A stretch of 8,337 nucleotides of DNA from Actinomycetota bacterium (lineage in GTDB: Bacteria > Actinomycetota > Acidimicrobiia > Spongiisociales > UBA5794). Below, in pieces: positions 5,402-8,337 of this stretch; position 1 is the first letter of the stretch, and each line of letters opens with the position of its first letter. The notes under the pieces are model-generated. The model was not told the origin of the DNA. It searched no databases and worked only from the letters and a program-made list of their open reading frames with translations. The position numbers were made by a program, and so were the translations under genes. The DNA lies in contig QMQC01000061.1 of assembly GCA_003648875.1 (NCBI GenBank), forward strand, positions 1-8,337, written 5' to 3'.

Positions 5402-5911
5402 ATGATCCGAAACGTGATCAGCGCGGTGCTGCTCGATGCCGAGTTCTACGGTGAGGTCGCAGACGAACCCGCCCTGATCACACAGGCAGCCGCCGTGGTT
5501 GTGTTCGCCAATCTGCTCGGCGGCGTTGGCGCCGCTCTGGCGACCGATTCGAACGTTGTCGCAGGTGCCGTGATCGGAGTCGCGACCGGGCTCGTGGGAT
5601 GGTTGGTGTGGTCCGGCGTTGCCTATGGCGTGGGTGTCCGTTTGCTCGGGGGAGATGCCGATTATCCAGAGCTGCTGCGGGTGATCGGGTTCGCATACGC
5701 ACCGGTCGCGATGGGGATCATCCCTTGGCTCGGGTTCGTCGGTGCGGCTTGGGCGCTTTTCGCCGTGGTGATCGCGATCCGTGAGAGCATGGCGTTCTCG
5801 ACACAACGATCCCTCGCAACCGCTGCTCTCGGATGGGCAGCCTGGTTGGGTATGGCTGTGTTGTTGAATGTCCTGTTGGGATGGGATCTCCTTGCCGCTT
5901 TCCCCATCTGA
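5402..5911 (+). CDS. Yip1-domain integral membrane protein
   Basis: The product has 169 residues. After an amphipathic N-terminus (1-25) come about five hydrophobic segments at roughly 26-47, 52-80, 92-110, 112-127 and 137-160. The segment LLRVIGFAYAPVAMGIIPWLGF followed by a Trp-containing helix ending AIRESMAFST (127-136 end) is the hallmark arrangement of bacterial Yip1 (PF04893) proteins, where a FAYAP motif precedes a helix ending in REA/RES. Bacterial members are uncharacterised membrane proteins; a role in trafficking is known only for the eukaryotic relatives. The only usable start is the ATG at 5402, which lacks a ribosome binding site and fits a leaderless transcript. It converges on the next gene with 13 nt between stops. 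Confidence 0.75.
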   Translation: MIRNVISAVLLDAEFYGEVADEPALITQAAAVVVFANLLGGVGAALATDSNVVAGAVIGVATGLVGWLVWSGVAYGVGVRLLGGDADYPELLRVIGFAYAPVAMGIIPWLGFVGAAWALFAVVIAIRESMAFSTQRSLATAALGWAAWLGMAVLLNVLLGWDLLAAFPI

Positions 5912-5924
5912 ATGCGCAGCCCGA

Positions 5925-7061
5925 TCATGCCGGTGTCTCGCCTCTCCGTAGGGTCTGCCACTCACGTCGCCAGCTCTTGTTGGTTCGCCAGAACAGCCAT
6001 GACGCCATTCCGATGAGGATCGGGGGAAGCAGGCTGAGAGCACGGAAGAGCAACACACCGGCGGAGATCAGATCGTGGTCAACGGGTACACCCGGGTTTG
6101 CGGTCTGCCAGCCGAGCGTGAGCAGTCCGATCCAGCCGAGGTCAACGAGACCGAGACCGCCGGGACTCACGGGAATCATCACCAAGAATCTTCCGAGGGC
6201 GAACGCGAGTACCACCCAGGGGATGGATATCTGGCCGCGATCGATGCCAACTGAATAGACGCTGACCGCAAAGAGGGTCGCCATTGCAATGTGGTTGCCG
6301 ATCGTCGCCATGGTCAGACGTAGCGCTCTGCTCCGTACGATGCTGTTCAAGTCCGTTCGAAACTGCATCACGGCAGCCTCGATGTCGGGCTTGTCACGTT
6401 TGGCGAGGCGAAAAGCGTGGGCTCCAACGCGGTCGACCCACCGAGCAAGGTTTCTGGCCCCCTCCTCACGACCGAGGATCTTGCTGAGGACGAAGACCAT
6501 CACCGCTACCGCGAGGAGTCCCCCGATGGACACAAGCCACATCCATCCGAGCGCCACTCCCGTCAATGCGATCCCGAAGACAGCGAGAACGGGGAGTGAG
6601 ATCCGCATCAGCCAGTCCCAGACACCTGCACTGAGCATCCCTGCCGAGATGCTGGCCGGAGAGAATCCCCACGACATGTACATGGTGTAGTTGACGGGAA
6701 GAGCGATGGCGCCGCCAGACGGCACCGAGTTCGTGATCGCGGTACCCGTCATGTGGTTGACGAAGGCCTCTGGAAGGCGGAGCGTTACGAGTGCCTGGAC
6801 GAGCACTATCGGATAGGCCATGAGGAACGCGAAGGAGACCGCACCGAGCACCGCCCACTCGGCGACACTGATCCCTCCGATGTACTCGAGTATCGATCTG
6901 TAGTCGGTGAGTTCGGGAAGCACGAACCCGAAGACGGCGACCAACACCAGCAGCGTGATCCCGATCGAGATCGCCTGCTTCCACCATGGTCTGTGGGGTC
7001 TCTCCGGCACGCGCACTTCGGAGCTTCCGTTGTGTTCGGAGGGCTGAGTCGAGTCCGGCAT
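5925..7061 (-). CDS. UPF0104 / lysylphosphatidylglycerol synthase TM-domain membrane protein
   Basis: The product has 378 residues: a soluble Pro/Glu-rich N-terminus (1-27) then about eight hydrophobic segments (for example 30-49, 67-93, 155-196, 250-272, 278-298, 305-318, 332-357). Family signatures are NSVPSGGAIALPV (111-123) and IPVSPGGLGLVDLGW (296-310), the two Gly-rich loops conserved in the YbhN/AglD/MprF flippase-like domain (PF03706). A cytoplasmic loop at 198-245 is rich in charged residues. Unlike MprF it has no C-terminal aminoacyl-transferase domain, so it is likely a lipid or glycolipid transport-related protein rather than an LPG synthase. It lies 39 nt downstream of the SDR gene on the same strand and may be cotranscribed. 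There is only a poor ribosome site upstream (AGAGAG). Confidence 0.82.
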   Translation of the reverse strand: MPDSTQPSEHNGSSEVRVPERPHRPWWKQAISIGITLLVLVAVFGFVLPELTDYRSILEYIGGISVAEWAVLGAVSFAFLMAYPIVLVQALVTLRLPEAFVNHMTGTAITNSVPSGGAIALPVNYTMYMSWGFSPASISAGMLSAGVWDWLMRISLPVLAVFGIALTGVALGWMWLVSIGGLLAVAVMVFVLSKILGREEGARNLARWVDRVGAHAFRLAKRDKPDIEAAVMQFRTDLNSIVRSRALRLTMATIGNHIAMATLFAVSVYSVGIDRGQISIPWVVLAFALGRFLVMIPVSPGGLGLVDLGWIGLLTLGWQTANPGVPVDHDLISAGVLLFRALSLLPPILIGMASWLFWRTNKSWRREWQTLRRGETPA

Positions 7062-7067
7062 GTCTGG

Positions 7068-7073
7068 ATTCTC
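7068..7073 (-). promoter_or_regulatory. Weak -10-like hexamer before the UPF0104 gene
   Basis: GAGAAT (reverse strand) sits 6 nt before the ATG and keeps the A at position 2 and T at position 6 of a -10 element, but lacks the first T. Cotranscription from the SDR gene is an equally good explanation. Confidence 0.2.
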
Positions 7074-7100
7074 TCTGTGTGTCAGGTGGTTCGAATGGGA

Positions 7101-7958
7101 TCAGGCCAGACCGACGAGTGTCTCGCTCACTTGCCATAGTCGAGCGGCTTGCTCATCATCTCTTGCAAACCGTGTCGTCTTCTCGGTCTTGCGATCAGAA
7201 AAGTAGATGCCTTCGTCTGTGTCGACTTCGGGTTCGGTGGCGAGCCAGACGATGGTGTCGGCACCCTCTTCAGGGGTGCGCATCCACCGTTTTCCGAACT
7301 TCGTCGCGAAGCGTACGACCGTGGAACCACCACGGCCTCCGAAGGACGTTCCGACGACCCCCGGATGGACTGCGTATGCCTGAACGTCTGGTCCGGTTCG
7401 GTGATTGATTCCGCTTGCGTGGAGGATGTTGGCGAGCTTCGAGTGCCCGTATACATCCATCATCTTGTAACGACGATTCTTCCATCCGAGGTCGTCGAAG
7501 AGGATTCCTTCCTTCGCATTGGTATGGGCCACAGATGACACGTTGATGACGCGGGTGGGACCCTTGTTGCGGTGCGATCCTTGCAGACGTGACGTGAGCA
7601 GGAAGGGCTCGAGATGGTTGGTACCAAAGGTCATCTCAAACCCATCTGCGGTCTCCCTTCGCGATCCGAAGACATTTCCGGCGTTGTTGACAAGTACGTC
7701 GATCTGGTCATGTTCCTCGCGGAAGCGAATGGCGAACTCTCTGACCGAGTCCAGGTTGGTGAGATCGAGCAGGGCAACTTTCACGGTCGCGCCGGTGTTG
7801 GCTGCGATTGCGCTCGCAGCCGATTCACCACGGTCGGCATGGCGTGATGTGATCGTGATGTTTGCGCCACGCTCCGCAAGTGCTGCTGCCGTTGCCATCC
7901 CTATCCCAGAGCTGCCACCGGTGACAAGCACGGTCTGGTTGTCGATGCCCCAAGTCAT
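7101..7958 (-). CDS. Short-chain dehydrogenase/reductase, retinol-dehydrogenase-like
   Basis: The product has 285 residues, of the classical SDR type. It shows the cofactor loop TGGSSGIG (13-20), LLDLTN with Asp65, NNAG (91-94), Asn115 in TNHL, catalytic Ser142 in RVINVSS, and YGHSK with Tyr170 and Lys174. HPGVVGT (198-204) follows as expected. Arg39 in TSRHADRG after the second strand suggests NADP(H) preference. The overall pattern, including a C-terminal DDEQAARLW segment, is that of bacterial relatives of retinol dehydrogenases 11-14; the physiological substrate is unknown. The helix after FLLT and the helix after SKLANIL have unusual sequences (SRLQGSHRNKG and HASGINHRTG) but keep the normal length. 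The start is the ATG at the complement of 7956-7958; no ribosome binding site precedes it. Confidence 0.88.
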   Translation of the reverse strand: MTWGIDNQTVLVTGGSSGIGMATAAALAERGANITITSRHADRGESAASAIAANTGATVKVALLDLTNLDSVREFAIRFREEHDQIDVLVNNAGNVFGSRRETADGFEMTFGTNHLEPFLLTSRLQGSHRNKGPTRVINVSSVAHTNAKEGILFDDLGWKNRRYKMMDVYGHSKLANILHASGINHRTGPDVQAYAVHPGVVGTSFGGRGGSTVVRFATKFGKRWMRTPEEGADTIVWLATEPEVDTDEGIYFSDRKTEKTTRFARDDEQAARLWQVSETLVGLA

Positions 7959-7964
7959 CAGGCG

Positions 7965-7970
7965 AGGCTA
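7965..7970 (-). promoter_or_regulatory. -10 element of the SDR gene (leaderless geometry)
   Basis: TAGCCT on the reverse strand fits TAnnnT and ends 6 nt before the ATG, placing the transcription start on the start codon. This gene has no Shine-Dalgarno sequence. Confidence 0.45.
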
Positions 7971-8017
7971 GCGCCGTGTCCGGCCCGCCTTCTCATGGTC
8001 CTCTTACCCTCCCGTCT

Positions 8018-8023
8018 TAAGCT
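8018..8023 (+). promoter_or_regulatory. -10 element of the response regulator gene (leaderless geometry)
   Basis: TAAGCT fits TAnnnT and ends 6 nt before the ATG at 8030. No Shine-Dalgarno sequence is present, so the transcript would start at the ATG. A clear -35 is not visible. The divergent SDR promoter lies about 50 nt away in the same 71-nt gap. Confidence 0.5.
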
Positions 8024-8029
8024 GGCCCC

Positions 8030-8337
8030 ATGTCTGGACAAGATTCACGCATCCTCATAGTCGAAGACGACCCAGCCGTGCGCGAGGCTCTCGAACGTGC
8101 CCTCGGTTTCGAGGGATACGAGGTCGAGACCGCACGTGACGGTGCGGTGGCGCTTTCGACACTCCGGAGTCACGCATACGACCTGGTCGGTCTCGACGTG
8201 ATGATGCCTCACCCCGATGGTCTGGCGACATGCCGGAGGATTCGGGCTGGCGGGGATGACGTACCGATTCTGATGTTGACCGCTCGGACTGCAATTGATG
8301 ATCGCGTTGAGGGACTCGATGCCGGCGCGGACGACTA
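8030..8337 (+). CDS. OmpR/PhoB-type response regulator, 5' part only
   Basis: There are 102 complete codons before the window ends, with no stop reached. They make up most of a receiver domain: RILIVEDD with acidic Asp13 and Asp14, phospho-acceptor Asp56 in LDVMMP, Thr84 in LMLTART, and the EGLDAGADD stretch that precedes the conserved Lys, which lies past the edge. The sequence pattern (VEDDPAVREALERAL, DVMMP..DGL, RI RAGGDDVPI) is close to mycobacterial MprA/PhoP-like regulators, so a C-terminal winged-helix DNA-binding domain and a histidine kinase gene are expected just downstream. Residue 54 is Gly where Val, Leu or Ile usually precedes the LD of this strand, a small oddity. Which signal it responds to cannot be told. 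Confidence 0.88.
   Translation, partial: MSGQDSRILIVEDDPAVREALERALGFEGYEVETARDGAVALSTLRSHAYDLVGLDVMMPHPDGLATCRRIRAGGDDVPILMLTARTAIDDRVEGLDAGADD

Noticed and set aside
5177..6058. 293-codon open frame on the reverse strand across the end of the dehalogenase gene and the Yip1 gene
   Set aside because: Its translation is rich in His, Arg, Ser and Cys with no domain, and it overlaps two well-supported forward genes; it is a codon-bias shadow.
6466..7137. 223-codon reverse open frame overlapping the UPF0104 gene
   Set aside because: It is Arg-rich without membrane segments, in a shifted frame inside a clear multi-pass membrane protein gene.
1..8337. A new defence, mobile or biosynthetic system
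   Set aside because: No nuclease, transposase, integrase, toxin pair, NRPS/PKS or CRISPR signal was seen; the genes belong to common metabolic, membrane and regulatory families.

Overview
The window reads as a high-GC actinobacterial chromosome segment. A member of the Acidimicrobiia or a related environmental Actinomycetota is my best guess. That rests on the gene families (TetR control of phenylacetate genes, a DivIVA-like protein, a DoxX family protein, an MprA/PhoB-type response regulator) and on what look like several leaderless promoters; no rRNA or other marker is present to prove it. Both strands are densely coded and most genes are ordinary metabolic or membrane functions. I see no tRNA, rRNA, CRISPR array, transposase or phage gene.

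Positions 1-2320 (+) are the 3' half of a phenylacetate catabolism operon: the end of paaC, then paaD, paaE and a TetR regulator. All three junctions overlap (GTGA, TGATG and ATGA), so these four genes are very likely cotranscribed and translationally coupled. PaaC is the structural subunit of the phenylacetyl-CoA 1,2-epoxidase, PaaE is its reductase and PaaD is thought to help assemble metal centres. The regulator probably senses a CoA thioester of the pathway. It ends 3 nt from the stop of a convergent gene (2324-3034, -) for a DivIVA-domain coiled-coil protein.

Divergent from the DivIVA gene is a DoxX family membrane protein (3149-3673, +). Between 3674 and 4415 lies the least understood part: a heptanucleotide repeat, two small reverse-strand ORFs of unknown function that may be relics of one gene, and a leader region with short direct and inverted repeats. 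This leads into a haloalkane dehalogenase of subfamily II (4416-5276, +) that retains all five expected active-site residues and resembles LinB/DmbA closely.

Positions 5277-8337 hold a Yip1-domain membrane protein (+), converging on a UPF0104/lysylphosphatidylglycerol-synthase-like membrane protein (-). Upstream of the latter is a retinol-dehydrogenase-like SDR (-). Divergent from the SDR is the first 102 codons of an OmpR/PhoB-type response regulator (+), cut by the window edge. Three of these genes have no Shine-Dalgarno sequence but carry a -10-like hexamer exactly 6 nt before the ATG, the geometry of leaderless transcription.

I found no convincing new multi-gene system. The observations most worth following are the repeated leaderless promoter geometry, the 7-bp tandem repeats spanning stop codons, the variant tunnel residues of the dehalogenase, and the pair of unknown small ORFs beside it.
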